A DNA stretch of 6,093 bases. Source: Candidatus Methanophagaceae archaeon (lineage in GTDB: Archaea; Halobacteriota; Syntropharchaeia; Alkanophagales; Methanospirareceae). The position numbers were made by a program, and so were the translations under genes. Positions 5,797 through 6,093 of this stretch are shown here, in pieces. How positions within the stretch are numbered: position 1 is the first letter of the stretch; every line of letters starts with the position of its first letter. The notes below the pieces were generated by a model. It did not search any database. It was given only the letters and a program-made list of their open reading frames with translations, and was not told where the DNA came from. The stretch is taken from NCBI GenBank assembly GCA_013374505.1, contig QENJ01000282.1, positions 1-6,093 of the forward strand, read 5' to 3'.

Positions 5797-6004
5797 AGTG
5801 GGACACTTTTGTGTGTGACGGAAGTGTCTGAAATGGGGAAAGAAGTATTAATTCGAGAAAGGTTGGAGTAACCGTAATATAGCTCGCTACCTGGTTTAGT
5901 TTGGAATAAGAGTAGGACAGTTAAACATGTCTATAAACTCAACACCCACTGCTATGCTGTTCATAAAGGGCTGAGGGAGCTCCCAGATGTAGCATAGAGT
6001 GGCA
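5797..6004 (+). mobile_element. Decayed insertion-sequence fragment with transposase helix-turn-helix remnant
   Basis: Just after the methylase stop comes AGTGGGACACTTTT, which looks like an insertion-sequence terminus. GACACTT (5802-5808) and AAGTGTC (5822-5828) form an inverted repeat. A related AGTAGGACAGTTAA follows at 5911-5924. Reading across frameshifts gives MGKEVLIRERL (from 5833), then GWSNRNIARYL in the next phase (from 5861), then SRTVKHVYKLN (from 5911). In order these resemble the N-terminal helix-turn-helix of an IS481/IS21-type transposase. No intact transposase and no catalytic residues are visible, and the element runs on or is cut by the window edge. An IS200/IS605 TnpA reading of the last piece was considered and is weaker. 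Confidence 0.4.
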
Positions 6005-6093
6005 TGATAAGTCCGATAGCCGCATTGATGTTTTCTGGAACGAAGAGGAAGAAAACTTCAAGCGGATAATTTCGAGAGAAATAGGACTTATCA
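6005..6093. repeat. Nested inverted repeat, long imperfect hairpin at window end
   Basis: TGATAAGTCC (6005-6014) is matched exactly by GGACTTATCA (6084-6093). Inside it, CCGCATTGATGTTTTCT (6020-6036) is the near-perfect reverse complement of AGAAAACTTCAAGCGG (6050-6065), with a 13-base loop. The pairing may continue beyond the window. A frame on the + strand (about 5967-6093, containing SRIDVFWNEEEENFKRI) is open to the edge but not recognised. The structure could be a small non-autonomous element, a transposon end or a structured RNA. Confidence 0.7.

Noticed and set aside
5911..5994. Start of an IS200/IS605 TnpA gene (VKHVYKLNTH)
   Set aside because: Only a few residues match, no catalytic HxH or Tyr motif follows, and a stop comes at 5995; a decayed helix-turn-helix transposase fits the preceding pieces better.

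Overview
The window looks archaeal, most likely from a euryarchaeon of the methanogen or anaerobic methane-oxidiser type. The signs are a V/A-type ATP synthase subunit C, an IdsA-type isoprenyl diphosphate synthase with the aromatic residue typical of archaeal C20 synthases, a 51-residue four-cysteine uS14 and an archaeal uS8. The finer lineage (for example ANME-1-like) is only a guess from gene style. All recognisable genes lie on the + strand.

Layout: (1) 1-416 holds the 3' end of the A-type ATP synthase subunit C gene. (2) 440-1327 holds an exported, lipoprotein-type alpha/beta hydrolase split by one in-frame TAA. (3) 1475-2485 holds a polyprenyl (probably geranylgeranyl) diphosphate synthase. 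(4) 2520-2675 holds a short rps14 gene, followed after 110 bases by rps8 (2786-3178). The spacer carries a perfect 12-bp inverted repeat, a direct repeat and a TATA-like box. (5) 3179-3633 is an AT-rich gap with several inverted repeats, short 10-base repeats and a likely promoter. (6) 3634-5795 holds an Eco57I-like single-chain restriction-modification gene. A 38-bp tandem duplication divides it into a nuclease piece and a methyltransferase piece, and the methyltransferase stops before the expected specificity region. (7) 5796-6093 looks like the frameshifted start of a transposase-like gene plus a long imperfect hairpin that runs to the window edge.

Two themes stand out. First, genes normally held in conserved clusters (ATP synthase C-F-A-B, and L5-S14-S8-L6) are separated from their usual partners, which implies heavy rearrangement. 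Second, the accessory genes show recent, small lesions: one nonsense codon, one 38-bp duplication and one probable insertion. The duplication creates a GTGA stop/start overlap, so the nuclease and methylase could be made as two coupled polypeptides instead of one. A palindromic repeat family, with a core of CTTTCTTT and AAAGAAAG arms, occurs between genes and once in frame inside the methyltransferase. That placement resembles in-frame palindromic elements known from Rickettsia.
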